From: Halomonas sp. KAO
GTDB lineage: Bacteria > Pseudomonadota > Gammaproteobacteria > Pseudomonadales > Halomonadaceae
DNA: 64,000 bases
Reading direction: 5' to 3'
NCBI RefSeq assembly: GCF_015595025.1
Contig: NZ_JADNRL010000025.1
Location: forward strand, 121,135-185,134
The notes beneath the pieces were generated by a model. The model worked only from the letters and a program-made list of their open reading frames with translations. It had not been told where the DNA came from and did not search any database. Position 1 is the first letter of the stretch; every line of letters begins with the position of its first letter. Positions 47,420 to 57,394 of this stretch are shown one piece after another. The position numbers and the translations under genes are program-made.

Positions 47420-49121
47420 GATTTCCCGTTCGGAATATGTGGCGTCGTATGGCCCGACCAGGGGCGACCGTATTCGCCTCGCCGATACCAATCTGGTCAT
47501 CGAGGTCGAGGAGGATCGCTGTGGCGGCGGCGACGAGGCGGTATTCGGCGGCGGCAAGTCGGTGCGTGAGTCGATGGGGCAGTCCACGGCGACGCGTGCC
47601 GAGGGCACCCCGGATCTGGTGATCACCGGTGCGGTCATTCTCGACCACTGGGGCGTGATCAAGGCCGACATCGGCGTGCGCGACGGCCGTATTACCGCGA
47701 TCGGCAAGGCCGGCAATCCCGACACCATGGATGGTGTGCACCCCGACCTGGTGATCGGTCCCTCGACGGAGATCATGGCGGGTAACGGGCTGATCGCCAC
47801 GGCGGGTGCGATCGACACCCATGTGCACTTCGTCGGACCCCAGATGATGCAGATCGCCCTGGCATCGGGCACCACTACCGTGCTGGGCGGTGGCACGGGG
47901 CCCACCGAAGGGTCGAAGGCCACCCTCGCGACACCCGGTTCCTGGTGGATGGAGCGGATGCTGGAGAGCTTCGATCCCTGGCCGGTCAACGTGCTGTTTC
48001 TCGGGCGCGGCAACACCATGTCCCACGAGGCGATGTGGGAGCAGCTCCGCGGTGGCGTGGGCGGCTTCAAGGTGCATGAGGACTGGGGGGCGACGCCAGC
48101 GGTCATCGATGCCGTGCTGCAGGTGGCCGACGCCTCGGGGGTTCAGGTCGCGATCCACTCGGACACCCTCAACGAGGCCGGGTTCGTCGAAGATATGCTC
48201 AAGGCGGTAGACGGTCGCACCTTCCACTCCTTTCATACCGAAGGCGCCGGTGGCGGGCACGCGCCGGATATCATCCGCATCGCGGGCGAGGCCAATGTGC
48301 TGCCGGCGTCGACCAACCCGACACGGCCGTTCACGCGCAATACCGTGGACGAGCACCTCGATATGGTGATGGTGGCGCACCATCTCAACCCGCAGGTGCC
48401 CAACGACCTCGCCTTCGCCGAAAGCCGGGTTCGCGCGGGAACGATCGCGGCCGAGGACGTGCTGCAGGATCTCGGTGCGATCTCGATCATGTCCTCCGAC
48501 GCCCAGGCGATGGGGCGGATCGGCGAGGTGGTGATCCGTACCTGGCAGACCGCGCACCAGATGAAGAAGCTGCGCGGGCCCCTGGCGGGGGACAGCAACG
48601 CGGACAATCACCGGGCGCGCCGCTATGTGGCGAAGTACACGATCTGCCCCGCGGTGGCCCATGGACTCGAGAAGCATATCGGCTCCATCGAGGTGGGCAA
48701 GAAGGCCGATCTGGTGCTGTGGCAGCCGGCCCTCTTCGGCATTCGACCCACTATCGTCTTCACGGGAGGGATGGCCGCGACGGCCGCGCTTGGCGACCCG
48801 AACGCCTCGATTCCTACGCCTCAGCCCGTGCTCGAGCGACTCGGCTTCAATGTCTACTCCCCTGCGGCCGGGGCGACCAGCATGGCGTTCGTCTCCCAGA
48901 CGGCGATCGATGACGGGCTGCCCGGGCGTGTGAATACCCATCGACAGTTTGTCGCCATCGAGAGCTGCCGCGGCAGGACCAAGATGGATATGCCGGAAAA
49001 TCAGGCGCTGCCCAGGATCGAGGTCGATCCCAATACCTATGCGGTGAAGATCGATGGTGAGCTCGTCGAACACGAGCCCACCGATGATGTGCCGATGGCG
49101 CAGCGATACTTTCTCTTCTAG
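47412..49121 (+). CDS. ureC: Urease alpha subunit, with Ala at the flap cysteine position
   Basis: 569 residues from ATG 47412, GAGGAGG five bases upstream. Numbering coincides with S. pasteurii urease. The nickel ligands are all present: H137, H139, carbamylated K220 ([10 protein letters not shown]), H249, H275 and D363. Catalytic H323 is there, but position 322 in the mobile flap is Ala (VAHHLNPQ) instead of the near-universal Cys. The N-terminal [20 protein letters not shown] is also unlike Pseudomonas or Klebsiella UreC. The enzyme hydrolyses urea in the cytoplasm. Catalysis should persist; sensitivity to thiol reagents should not. Confidence 0.96.
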   Translation: MGKISRSEYVASYGPTRGDRIRLADTNLVIEVEEDRCGGGDEAVFGGGKSVRESMGQSTATRAEGTPDLVITGAVILDHWGVIKADIGVRDGRITAIGKAGNPDTMDGVHPDLVIGPSTEIMAGNGLIATAGAIDTHVHFVGPQMMQIALASGTTTVLGGGTGPTEGSKATLATPGSWWMERMLESFDPWPVNVLFLGRGNTMSHEAMWEQLRGGVGGFKVHEDWGATPAVIDAVLQVADASGVQVAIHSDTLNEAGFVEDMLKAVDGRTFHSFHTEGAGGGHAPDIIRIAGEANVLPASTNPTRPFTRNTVDEHLDMVMVAHHLNPQVPNDLAFAESRVRAGTIAAEDVLQDLGAISIMSSDAQAMGRIGEVVIRTWQTAHQMKKLRGPLAGDSNADNHRARRYVAKYTICPAVAHGLEKHIGSIEVGKKADLVLWQPALFGIRPTIVFTGGMAATAALGDPNASIPTPQPVLERLGFNVYSPAAGATSMAFVSQTAIDDGLPGRVNTHRQFVAIESCRGRTKMDMPENQALPRIEVDPNTYAVKIDGELVEHEPTDDVPMAQRYFLF

Positions 49122-49133
49122 GCAGGAAGGCAT

Positions 49134-49808
49134 ATGGCACAGGGACAGGCGGCGCTGCTTCTGCTCGCGGATGGTCGCTTGCCGGCAGGCGGCTATGCGC
49201 ACTCCGGCGGGCTAGAGCCGACGGTTCAGGCGGGCAGGGTGTCGGACGCGACGGGGCTCGAACGGTTCCTTGTCGGGCGAGCCGAAACCACGGGCTTCGT
49301 TGCCGCGGCCTTCGCCGCCGCCGCCTGTGAGCGTGCGGCGCGGGATGACACCGCGGCACTATCGGCGCTGGAGTCCGAGCTCGACGCACGCACACCCTCC
49401 CCGGAACTGCGCTCGGTGTCGCGAACGCTCGGCAGGCAGCTGCTTCGAGTGATGAGCACCATTCACCCCCATCCGCACTTCGCGCAGCTCGGCACCGCCC
49501 CCCATCAGCCTGTGGTCATGGGGGTGGCCGCCGCGGCGCTCGGCCTCGGCCCTCGCGACGCCGCGCTGGCCATCCTGCACGAGAGCGTGGCGGGGCCGGC
49601 CGCGGCCGCGGCGAAGCTGATGCGAATCGACCCCTTCGATGTCCACGCCGCCCTCGCGCGGGCCACCGAACGGCTCGACCGCCTGGCCGGCGACGCCGCC
49701 GACCACGCCGGTGCTCCCGCAAGCGAGCTGCCTTCGCGGGGGGCGCCCCTGAGCGATATCGCGGCCGAACACCACAGGAGCTGGAATGTACGCCTCTTCG
49801 CCTCGTGA
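49134..49808 (+). CDS. ureF: Urease accessory protein UreF
   Basis: 224 residues, all-helical. LLLLADGRLPAGGYAHSGGLEP is the N-terminal signature; LDARTPSPELRSVSRTLGRQLLR and the C-terminal [18 protein letters not shown] resemble actinobacterial UreF more than the proteobacterial kind. UreF joins UreD and UreG on apo-urease and gates nickel and carbon dioxide delivery. It begins only 12 bases after ureC, so there is no room for ureE, which usually precedes it. It overlaps ureD by 23 bases. Confidence 0.93.
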   Translation: MAQGQAALLLLADGRLPAGGYAHSGGLEPTVQAGRVSDATGLERFLVGRAETTGFVAAAFAAAACERAARDDTAALSALESELDARTPSPELRSVSRTLGRQLLRVMSTIHPHPHFAQLGTAPHQPVVMGVAAAALGLGPRDAALAILHESVAGPAAAAAKLMRIDPFDVHAALARATERLDRLAGDAADHAGAPASELPSRGAPLSDIAAEHHRSWNVRLFAS

Positions 49809-50757
49809 ACATTCGCCTCACAAGCATTCACCTCATGAACATTCGCCTCGCGAGCATGAGCATATGCTTCGTGATCAGGGTGCGAGACGGCCGGGTGCGA
49901 TGTCGTCACGGGCGGTGCTGACCACCGAGGCAGACGCCCGGGCACGCTCAAGGGTCGGTGTATTGCGCTCCCAGGGGGCACTCGTCCTGCGTCCGGCACA
50001 CCCCAAGGAGTCGGAGCCGCTGACCCATCGTCGTCGCGGGGTGGCGCGTGTCATGCTGGCCGCCGGCGCCGCCGGCCCGCTCGGCGGCGACGACTATGCG
50101 CTCGATGTGCATGTCGGGGCAGGCAGCACACTGGTGCTGACCGAGGCCTCGGCGATGCTGGTATTGCCGGGCCCATGTGGCGGGCGTTCGCATATGCGAA
50201 TCAATGTGCATGTCGGCGAGGGCGGCACCTTCGTCTGGCTGCCGGAGCCGATCATCGCGGCTCGTGGCTGCGACCATGAGCATGACGTACGGGTCCGCCT
50301 CGAACGCGGTGCCCGGCTGGTGATGCGTGAGGAGACGCTGCTCGGGAGGCACCGCGAACCGCCGGGAGATTTCCGCACCACCCTGCGGGTGACCCATGAC
50401 GATGCCCCGCTCTATCACCAGCAGCTGTGTGTTGGACCGCAGGCCGATGGCTGGCGTGGCGCCGCGGTCGTGGGCGAGAACGGCGCCGTCGGATCGATCA
50501 TTGCGGTCGACCCCGCCTGGGAGAGCGGAACCCCGGCCACCTCCACCTTTCATTCCAGCGCCATCCTGGCGCCACTGCCGGGGCCAGGCATGGTCGTCAG
50601 CGCCGTGGCACCCGATAGCCTGCAGCTTCGCCGGCGCCTGAGCGCCGGGCTCGACGCGCTTGGCGCGCCGTGGGCACCCAGGGATGCCCCCCTGCCCGAA
50701 CCCGAGGACCACCGTGATGAGGTGGTCAGCGAAACTGAGCACACTGGTGCCGGATAG
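49786..50757 (+). CDS. ureD: Urease accessory protein UreD (UreH) with a His-rich N-terminus
   Basis: 323 residues from ATG 49786, with AGGAG five bases upstream, inside the end of ureF. The first 26 residues hold seven His in four pentapeptide units ([20 protein letters not shown]). The UreD beta-rich domain starts near residue 50: [27 protein letters not shown], then [24 protein letters not shown] and [22 protein letters not shown]. UreD is the scaffold bridging UreF-UreG to urease, with a tunnel for nickel. The His-rich arm could bind nickel, which is inference. Confidence 0.92.
   Translation: MYASSPREHSPHKHSPHEHSPREHEHMLRDQGARRPGAMSSRAVLTTEADARARSRVGVLRSQGALVLRPAHPKESEPLTHRRRGVARVMLAAGAAGPLGGDDYALDVHVGAGSTLVLTEASAMLVLPGPCGGRSHMRINVHVGEGGTFVWLPEPIIAARGCDHEHDVRVRLERGARLVMREETLLGRHREPPGDFRTTLRVTHDDAPLYHQQLCVGPQADGWRGAAVVGENGAVGSIIAVDPAWESGTPATSTFHSSAILAPLPGPGMVVSAVAPDSLQLRRRLSAGLDALGAPWAPRDAPLPEPEDHRDEVVSETEHTGAG
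49798..49857 (+). repeat. Four 15-bp tandem units encoding SP(R/H)(E/K)H in ureD
   Basis: TCGCCTCGTGAACAT, TCGCCTCACAAGCAT, TCACCTCATGAACAT and TCGCCTCGCGAGCAT follow without gaps, in frame. Confidence 0.95.
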
Positions 50758-50779
50758 GCCGGCCACGGAGGAGAACAGC

Positions 50780-51532
50780 ATGGCGAAGACAACCCCGACG
50801 AACGAGCATCGTGCACTGAGGATCGGTGTCGCCGGTCCCGTGGGAACCGGGAAAAGCTCGGTGATCGCGACGCTGTGCCGCAGCCTCAGCGATGAATTCG
50901 TCATCGGCGTGATCACCAACGATATCTACACCGACGAGGATGCGCGCTTCCTGCGCTCCGAGGGCGTGCTGCCGGCCGAGCGAATCCGTGCGGTGGAGAC
51001 GGGCGCCTGCCCCCATACCGCGATTCGCGATGACGTGACCATGAACCTGATCGCCATCGAGGATCTCGAGCGTGATTTTGCCCCGCTGGACATCGTGCTC
51101 GTCGAGAGTGGCGGAGACAACCTCACTGCGACGTTCTCGCCGGCGCTTATCGATGCACAGCTCTTCGTGCTCGACGTCGCCGGAGGCGGCGATGTGGCGC
51201 GCAAGGGCGGCCCCGGCATCGGTGGCGCCGATCTGCTGGTCATCAACAAGGTCGATCTCGCCGAGCATGTCGATGTCGACGTCGAGCAGATGGTCGCGGA
51301 TGCCGAAAAGGCCCGCGAGGGGCGCCCGGTACTGGCGATATCACGCAAGCGCCCCGCGACCACGAGCCAGCTGTGCGACTGGGTGCGCGAACTTCATCGC
51401 GCCTACGCCGATGGCAGCCATGCCCCGGTCGACCCCGGCCCCATGGCGCCGCACTTTCATGCAACAGACGATGGCGGTCATGTACACAGCCACGAAGGGG
51501 GGCATACCCATCACCATCATGGTCATGAGTGA
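50780..51532 (+). CDS. ureG: Urease accessory GTPase UreG with a His-rich C-terminal tail
   Basis: 250 residues, about 45 more than K. aerogenes UreG. The SIMIBI GTPase motifs are intact: P-loop GPVGTGKSS near 19-27, ESGGDNL, NKVDL. C77-P-H79 binds nickel at the dimer interface. The extra length is a C-terminal tail with 11 His in the last 28 residues. Known His-rich UreG versions carry the His at the N-terminus, so this placement is unusual. UreG hydrolyses GTP to drive nickel insertion. GGAGGAG precedes the ATG. Confidence 0.95.
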   Translation: MAKTTPTNEHRALRIGVAGPVGTGKSSVIATLCRSLSDEFVIGVITNDIYTDEDARFLRSEGVLPAERIRAVETGACPHTAIRDDVTMNLIAIEDLERDFAPLDIVLVESGGDNLTATFSPALIDAQLFVLDVAGGGDVARKGGPGIGGADLLVINKVDLAEHVDVDVEQMVADAEKAREGRPVLAISRKRPATTSQLCDWVRELHRAYADGSHAPVDPGPMAPHFHATDDGGHVHSHEGGHTHHHHGHE

Positions 51533-51624
51533 CGCATGGAGATACGGGGCCACCAGGCTCAACACGGCGATCAGCGCCACAGGCGGTTGAGGTCATACCC
51601 TTGGGTCAAGGTAGGAGGAGTAAC

Positions 51625-52215
51625 ATGCAATCACATGAATTGACGCGACGCATCGGGTGGGGCGCGGCCCTTCTGCTGTTGCCAGCGCTGGCTTATGCCC
51701 ATGTCGGCAGCGGATACTCGGGAGGGGTGGCGCAGGGCTTCCTGCACCCTTGGATGGGCATCGATCACATGGCCGCCATGCTCGCGGTCGGCCTCTGGGC
51801 CGCCCAGCGAGGCGGGCGTGCCATCTGGGCCGTGCCCATGAGCTTCATGGCGGTCATGCTGCTCGGCGGCGCGATCGGCATGGCGGGGATCGCCCTGCCA
51901 TGGGGCGAGCCAGGCATCGTGGCGTCGGTGCTTGTCCTCGGCCTGCTGGTGGCGGCGGCGGTGCGTCTGCCGCTGCTGGCGAGTAGTGTCCTGGTCGGCC
52001 TGTTCGCGGTGTTCCACGGCCATGCTCATGGCACCGAGATGCCGGCGATGGCGTCGGGGCTGGCCTACGGTATCGGTTTCGTTATCGCCACCGCGGCTCT
52101 GCATGGCTGTGGTGTGGGCCTGGGCCACCTCGCCAGGCGTTGGGCCAGCCCGCGTATCGCGCAATACGCCGGCGCCCTGATCGCCGCCTTCGGGCTCTAT
52201 CTCGGCTTCGCCTGA
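51625..52215 (+). CDS. ureJ: HupE/UreJ-family nickel permease
   Basis: 196 residues from ATG 51625 with a strong GGAGGAG. A signal peptide (ALAYAH) is followed by about six helices. The family motif FLHPWMGIDHMAAMLAVGLWA and FHGHAHGTEMP carry the His expected to bind nickel. HupE/UreJ proteins take up nickel across the inner or outer membrane for hydrogenase or urease; the urease operon makes nickel supply to urease likely. It lies 92 bases after ureG and is the last gene of the operon. Confidence 0.93.
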   Translation: MQSHELTRRIGWGAALLLLPALAYAHVGSGYSGGVAQGFLHPWMGIDHMAAMLAVGLWAAQRGGRAIWAVPMSFMAVMLLGGAIGMAGIALPWGEPGIVASVLVLGLLVAAAVRLPLLASSVLVGLFAVFHGHAHGTEMPAMASGLAYGIGFVIATAALHGCGVGLGHLARRWASPRIAQYAGALIAAFGLYLGFA

Positions 52216-52345
52216 CCCCTGTGTGGTCAAGCGAACGCAGCGGGCGGGGGTGACCCTGTCCGCTGCGTTGCCGAGCAGTGCGAGCCGGGCTGACGAGGCC
52301 ACCGTCGCCCGGTAGACTGGCGCCCCTCAGTGTGGGAGGTGCCTG

Positions 52346-54172
52346 ATGACCGAAAAGCCTGTGCCAAGCCTGCGCCCCTATCAACGGGAGGCGGTGAGGC
52401 GCGTCATCGAGCACTTCCGTGGGTCCGACGACCCGGCAGTGGTGGTGCTGCCCACCGGCAGCGGCAAGTCGCTGGTGATCGCCGAGCTGGCGCGCCTGGC
52501 CCGCGGGCGGGTGCTGGTACTGGCCCATGTGCGTGAACTGGTGGAGCAGAACCACGCCAAGTATCTGGCCTACGGCCTCGAGGCCGATATCTTCAGCGCC
52601 GGCCTGGGGCGCAAGGAGGCCGAGCGCCAGGTGGTGTTCGGCTCGGTTCAGTCGGTGGTGCGTGGCCTGGATCGTTTCGCTTCTCCGGCCCCGGGGCAGG
52701 GCAGCTTCACCCTGCTGGTGATCGACGAGTGTCACCGTGTCTCACCGGCGGAGGATGCCAGCTACCGTCGGGTGATCGAGCGACTGCGCTCCGCCAACCC
52801 CCGGCTCAAGGTGCTGGGGCTGACGGCGACGCCCTATCGCCTCGGCCAGGGCTTCATCTACCACCGCCACCATCACGGCATGGTGCGCGGTGAGGCCGAT
52901 TGCTTCTTCCAGGAGTGTGTCTTCGAGCAGCCGCTCAGGCTGATGGTCAAGCAGGGCTACCTGGCCGAGCCGGTGAGGGTGGACGCGGCGGTGGAGCGCT
53001 ACGACTTCTCGGCACTCACGCCGACCACGAGCGGGCTCTTCCGGGAGGAGGAGCTCAATCGAGTGGTCGCGGACCATCGTGCCACACCGGGCATCATTGC
53101 CGAGGTGGTCGAGCGAGCCCGGGATCGCCAGGGGGTGATGCTGTTTGCCGCCAGCGTGGCTCATGCCGATGAGATCCTCGGCTATCTGCCGCCAGAGGAG
53201 TCGGCGCTGATCACCGGCGAGACGCCCTCGGCCGAGCGTGAACGGATCATCGACGCCTTCAAGGCGCGCAAGCTGAAGTACCTGGTCAATGTGGCGGTGC
53301 TGACCACCGGCTTCGATGCGCCGCATGTCGACCTGATCGTTATCCTGCGACCCACCGAGTCGGTGAGCCTCTACCAGCAGATCGCCGGCCGCGGGCTGCG
53401 ACTCTCGCCGGGCAAGCGCGACTGCCTGATCCTCGACTACGCCGGCAACCCCTGGGATCTCTACGCCCCCGAGGTGGGATCACCCAAGCCGACAGGCGAC
53501 AGTGAGCCGGTGCAGGTGGAGTGTCCGGCCTGCGGTCATGCCAACCTGTTCTGGGGCAAGCGCGACGGTGACCTGGTGATCGAGCATTTCGGGCGTCGCT
53601 GCCAGGGGCTGGTGCTTTCCAGTCGCGCCCGACCCCGCGCGAAAAGCGTAAATTCAACGTCGACGACGGCGGCGATGGAGCAATGTTCGTTTCGCTTTCG
53701 TTTCAAGGTGTGTGGCGACTGCGGCGCCGAGAATGATATCGCCGCCCGGCGCTGCCACGGCTGCGGCGTCCAGCTGGTGGATGCCGACGACAAGCTCAAG
53801 GAGGCGTTGCGCCTGCGTGACGCCCGGGTGCTGCGGGTCGCCGGCATGCAGCTGGAGGCCACCGTCAACGGCCGCGGCCTGCCTCGCCTCAAGGTCACCT
53901 ACCATGACGAGGATGGCATGACGCTAGCCGAGTGGTTCGCCCTCGAGACCCCGGCCCAGCGTGGCGCCTTCGCCGCGGCCTTCCTGCGTGAGCATCTGCG
54001 CGCCCCGGGGATGCCGTTTTGGCCCGAGACCCCCGAGCAGGTGATCGCCGAGCGTCATCGCCTGCGTCATCCCGACTTCGTGGTGGGGCGCAGGGTGGGG
54101 CGCCACTGGCAGGTACGCGAGAAGCTGTTCGACTATGTCGGGCGCTTTCGCCGCGCGGCCGAGGCGGAGTAG
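52346..54172 (+). CDS. radD: DNA repair helicase-like ATPase RadD (YejH)
   Basis: 608 residues, closely similar to E. coli RadD over its length. Superfamily 2 motifs: LRPYQREAV, Walker [15 protein letters not shown] box [29 protein letters not shown] zinc-ribbon region has CPACGH and CGDCGAEND...CHGCG, and [11 protein letters not shown]...[11 protein letters not shown] closes it. RadD acts with SSB and RecA in double-strand break repair and strand exchange. GGGAGG precedes the ATG. Confidence 0.94.
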   Translation: MTEKPVPSLRPYQREAVRRVIEHFRGSDDPAVVVLPTGSGKSLVIAELARLARGRVLVLAHVRELVEQNHAKYLAYGLEADIFSAGLGRKEAERQVVFGSVQSVVRGLDRFASPAPGQGSFTLLVIDECHRVSPAEDASYRRVIERLRSANPRLKVLGLTATPYRLGQGFIYHRHHHGMVRGEADCFFQECVFEQPLRLMVKQGYLAEPVRVDAAVERYDFSALTPTTSGLFREEELNRVVADHRATPGIIAEVVERARDRQGVMLFAASVAHADEILGYLPPEESALITGETPSAERERIIDAFKARKLKYLVNVAVLTTGFDAPHVDLIVILRPTESVSLYQQIAGRGLRLSPGKRDCLILDYAGNPWDLYAPEVGSPKPTGDSEPVQVECPACGHANLFWGKRDGDLVIEHFGRRCQGLVLSSRARPRAKSVNSTSTTAAMEQCSFRFRFKVCGDCGAENDIAARRCHGCGVQLVDADDKLKEALRLRDARVLRVAGMQLEATVNGRGLPRLKVTYHDEDGMTLAEWFALETPAQRGAFAAAFLREHLRAPGMPFWPETPEQVIAERHRLRHPDFVVGRRVGRHWQVREKLFDYVGRFRRAAEAE

Positions 54173-54224
54173 GGCGGCTGGCTAGTCTGGGGAGTAGGCG
54201 AGCCGCATCTAGGGTGTCGGCGCT

Positions 54225-54521
54225 TCAGGCGTGCGGTTCGTCGTCGCTTCCCGGTTCGTCATGTTCCTTCTGCTCTTGAAGGTAGCGGTCCCGGTGGGCG
54301 CTGGAACAGAACCACTCGCCCTGCGCGCGCTGGGCTTCGCTCTCGGGCACATGCACCTGGCACCAGGCGCAGCGCACCATCTGGTTGCCCCGGGAATCGT
54401 TGCGGTCGTCCTCCAGCAGCTCTTCACGGTCCAGCTTCCACTCGCGGTACATGCGGTATAGCTTGAGGCCGGCGAAGAACAGCACGGCGAAGATAATCAG
54501 GCGTATTATCAAGAGGTTCAT
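54225..54521 (-). CDS. PP0621-family small membrane-anchored Cys-motif protein
   Basis: 98 residues from the ATG at 54521 with GGGAG nine bases upstream; the much longer open frame beyond it is the shadow of nadE. A single N-terminal membrane helix (NLLIIRLIIFAVLFFAGLKLYR) is followed by an acidic linker and a small domain MVRCAWCQVHVPESEA...FCSSAHRDRYLQ. CAWC and C-S-S-x-H could form a zinc site of the type in PP0621-like proteins. Function unknown. Convergent with radD, divergent from nadE. Confidence 0.85.
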   Translation of the reverse strand: MNLLIIRLIIFAVLFFAGLKLYRMYREWKLDREELLEDDRNDSRGNQMVRCAWCQVHVPESEAQRAQGEWFCSSAHRDRYLQEQKEHDEPGSDDEPHA

Positions 54522-54617
54522 CCGGGTGGCTCCCAGGTGGGGTGGTCGGCTTTGCCAGTCGGCCGCCCATGCGGGACAATGAGGGTATTCACTGATTCTC
54601 GAGAGATTTCCAAGCCC

Positions 54618-56249
54618 ATGCAAGACCTGACGCTGGTGATGGCTCAGCTGGATCCCCTGGTAGGGGATATTCCCGGCAATACCGATCGCGCCATCGAGGC
54701 GGTGCGCGAGGCGCGCATCGAGCATGGCGCCGATATCGTGGTGCTGCCCGAACTCTGTCTGACCGGCTATCCGCCGGAGGACCTGCTGTTGCGACCCTCC
54801 ATGGAGAGTCGTCTGCGCGAGGCTCGCGCTCGGATGGCCGCCAAGGTCGTGCGTGATGTGCTGGTGATCGTCGGTTATCCCGGCCGTCGCGAGGGGCAGC
54901 TCTGGAACCTGGCCGGTGCGCTCTTCGACGGCGAGTGGTTGGGTGAATATGCCAAGCAGGCGCTGCCCAACTACGAGGTGTTCGACGAACAGCGCTACTT
55001 TGCCCGGGGCAGCGAGCCGCTGGTGGTCGAGCATCGGGGCGCGAAGTTGGGCCTGCTGATCTGCGAGGATCTCTGGGAGGAGGCCCCGGCGCGCCTGGCG
55101 AAGGAGGCCGGCGCCGAGATCCTGATCAGTCTCAACGCCTCGCCCTTCCATCAGGACAAGCCTGCCGAGCGGTTGCGCCTGCTGGAGGAGCGTGCCGCGG
55201 CGGTGTCGCTGCCCATCGTCTATGTGAACCAGATCGGCGGCCAGGACGAGCTGGTGTTCGACGGCGGCTCGGCCTGCGTGGACGCTTTCGGCGAGCTGCG
55301 CGTGCAGGCGCCCCACTGGGCCGTGGGTGTGATGCCGGTGCAGTTTATTCATCGCCAGGGCGGCTGGGTGCCCCAGGCCGGCGAGACCGAGCCCGATGTC
55401 GAGCCGGAGGAGAACCTCTACTGTGCGCTGGTTACCGGCCTGCGTGACTACGTCAACAAGAGCGGCTTCGAGGGGGTGGTGCTGGGACTTTCGGGGGGGA
55501 TCGACTCCGCCCTGTCACTGGCGATAGCCGTGGATGCCCTGGGCCCCCAGCGGGTACAGGCGGTGATGATGCCCTACCACTATACCGCCGATATCTCCCG
55601 GCAGGATGCCGCCGAACAGGCCGATATGCTGGGCGTGCACTACGAGGTGATGCCCATCGAGCCGATGGTGGAGGCATTCATGGAGACCCTCTCCGGTGCC
55701 TTCGAGGGCACGACGCGTGACACCACCGAGGAGAACCTGCAGTCCCGCTGTCGTGGCGTGCTGTTGATGGCGATCTCCAACAAGAAGGGCCTGCTGGTGC
55801 TGACCACCGGCAACAAGAGCGAGATGGCGGTGGGCTACTCCACGCTCTATGGCGATATGGTGGGCGGCTACAACGCCATCAAGGATGTCTACAAGACCTG
55901 GGTCTATCGTCTGGCGCGCTGGCGCAACACCCAGTCGCCGGCCATCCCCGAGCGGGTGATCGAGCGACCGCCCTCCGCGGAGCTGGCACCCGACCAGAAG
56001 GACAGCGACTCGCTGCCCGACTACGACACCCTGGATGCCATTCTGGTGCGCTATATCGAGGGCGACATGAGCGCCGAGGCGATCATCGAGGCGGGCTTCG
56101 ACCGTGACGATGTCTACCGGGTGGTCAAGCTGGTGGACCGCTGCGAGTACAAGCGTCGCCAGGCTCCGGTGGGGGCGCGGGTAACCCGCCGCGGGTTCGG
56201 TCGCGATCGCCGCTATCCTATCGTCAATGGCTGGCAGCCCGGCGAATAG
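54618..56249 (+). CDS. nadE: Glutamine-dependent NAD+ synthetase
   Basis: 543 residues, two-domain type. The nitrilase-like glutaminase at the N-terminus has the E45, K113, C149 triad (VVLPELCLTGYPPEDL; YAKQALPNY; LICEDLW). The NAD synthetase domain has S292-G-G-I-D-S297 and GNKSEMAVGYSTLYGD. It amidates nicotinic acid adenine dinucleotide to NAD using ammonia channelled from glutamine. The start was set by similarity at MQDLTLVMAQLDP; the ribosome site is weak. Monocistronic with a strong terminator. Confidence 0.96.
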   Translation: MQDLTLVMAQLDPLVGDIPGNTDRAIEAVREARIEHGADIVVLPELCLTGYPPEDLLLRPSMESRLREARARMAAKVVRDVLVIVGYPGRREGQLWNLAGALFDGEWLGEYAKQALPNYEVFDEQRYFARGSEPLVVEHRGAKLGLLICEDLWEEAPARLAKEAGAEILISLNASPFHQDKPAERLRLLEERAAAVSLPIVYVNQIGGQDELVFDGGSACVDAFGELRVQAPHWAVGVMPVQFIHRQGGWVPQAGETEPDVEPEENLYCALVTGLRDYVNKSGFEGVVLGLSGGIDSALSLAIAVDALGPQRVQAVMMPYHYTADISRQDAAEQADMLGVHYEVMPIEPMVEAFMETLSGAFEGTTRDTTEENLQSRCRGVLLMAISNKKGLLVLTTGNKSEMAVGYSTLYGDMVGGYNAIKDVYKTWVYRLARWRNTQSPAIPERVIERPPSAELAPDQKDSDSLPDYDTLDAILVRYIEGDMSAEAIIEAGFDRDDVYRVVKLVDRCEYKRRQAPVGARVTRRGFGRDRRYPIVNGWQPGE

Positions 56250-56293
56250 CGCCGACGAGCTATAAGTGCCGAGCTACACAAGTGCCGAGCGAC

Positions 56294-56331
56294 AAGAAAA
56301 CCCGGAGGCCGAGGCCTCCGGGTTTTCTTTT
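56294..56331. terminator. Bidirectional intrinsic terminator between nadE and bamD
   Basis: AAGAAAACCCGGAGGCC-GAG-GCCTCCGGGTTTTCTT, with A-rich and T-rich flanks on both sides, serving two convergent genes. Confidence 0.93.
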
Positions 56332-56374
56332 ACTTCGAACGATTGCATGCGTCTGACGTGCAGCTTGCCGCCGG

Positions 56375-57259
56375 TCAGGCCGAGATCGAGTCGGCGTCGA
56401 CGTGGCGGGGCGTGAAGGTGCGGCCCCGCAGCTGTTCGTGGTCGGGGGCGTTGTCGATCAGCACTCGCAGGGTCTCGCGGGCGCGGTCGCGCATCTCCAG
56501 GCCCAGGTAGCCTTCGACCATGACCGCCAGGGCGTCGCGAGTGGCCTCGCTCTGGGGGTAGTTCTCGATCACCCAGCGACCGCGCTCCACGGCGGCGAGG
56601 TAGGCGCCGCGGCGCATGTAGTAGTCGGCGACATGCAGCTCATGGCGCGACAGCAGATTGCGCAGGTAGATGATGCGCTGGCGAGCATCCGGTACGTACT
56701 GGCTGTTGGGGTAGAGCCGGCCAAGCTCGCGGAAGTCGCTGTAGGCATCGCGGGAGGCGCCCAGGTCGCGCTTGGAGATGTCGATCAGCTTGAGACGCTC
56801 GAGGCTGAAGCGACCGGCCTGCCAGGCGGCCAGCCCCCGCATGTAGAGGGCATAGTCGGCCTGGGGATGGCTGGGGTGCAGGCGGATGAAGCGGTTGGCC
56901 GCTGCACGGGTCGCCTCCCAGTTGTCGGTCTCGTAGTAGGCGTAGATCAGCTCCAGCTGGGCCTGCTCGGCGTGAGCACCGAACGGGAAGCGGGTATCGA
57001 GTGCCTCGAGCTGGGAAATCGCCGCGGTAAAGTTGCCGCGGTCCAGGGAGTCGCGCGCCTCCTCGTAGAGTTCGCGCTCGCCGAGGTTGGCATACTCGAC
57101 CTCTTCCTCCGCAACCCGCTGTGAGGGGCTGGCTTGTGCACTGCTGTCGCTCTCGTCGGGCGAGGCGTCGGAGCCACCGCCGAACAGGGAACAGCCGGTC
57201 AGCAGGCTGGTAGCCAGGAGCAGGGCCGCGAAACGGGCAGGGGTGTTGGAAACGCGCAT
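56375..57259 (-). CDS. bamD: Outer membrane assembly lipoprotein BamD
   Basis: 294 residues from ATG 57259 with GAGGA six bases upstream. The lipoprotein signal ends LLTGC. An acidic linker (about 30-60) precedes five TPR-like repeats starting with [47 protein letters not shown], characteristic of BamD/ComL. It joins BamA to insert beta-barrel proteins into the outer membrane and is essential. It is divergent from rluD, the normal arrangement. The linker is longer and more Ser/Asp-rich than in E. coli. Confidence 0.95.
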   Translation of the reverse strand: MRVSNTPARFAALLLATSLLTGCSLFGGGSDASPDESDSSAQASPSQRVAEEEVEYANLGERELYEEARDSLDRGNFTAAISQLEALDTRFPFGAHAEQAQLELIYAYYETDNWEATRAAANRFIRLHPSHPQADYALYMRGLAAWQAGRFSLERLKLIDISKRDLGASRDAYSDFRELGRLYPNSQYVPDARQRIIYLRNLLSRHELHVADYYMRRGAYLAAVERGRWVIENYPQSEATRDALAVMVEGYLGLEMRDRARETLRVLIDNAPDHEQLRGRTFTPRHVDADSISA

Positions 57260-57394
57260 CGTGATCCTCGTGGCAAACAACGCGGACGGGCCGTGTTAGA
57301 ATCGGCCGTAAACCCGCCCACTATAAAGCACTGCGTGGCAAAACGCAGTCATCGGCGGCGCCCGATTCCGATCCCCGAAACGGTCACTCTCTTC

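Noticed and set aside
54522..55352. Extension of the small PP0621-type gene to a 375-residue protein
   Set aside because: The added part lies antisense to nadE; the ATG at 54521 has a good ribosome site and starts the recognisable domain.
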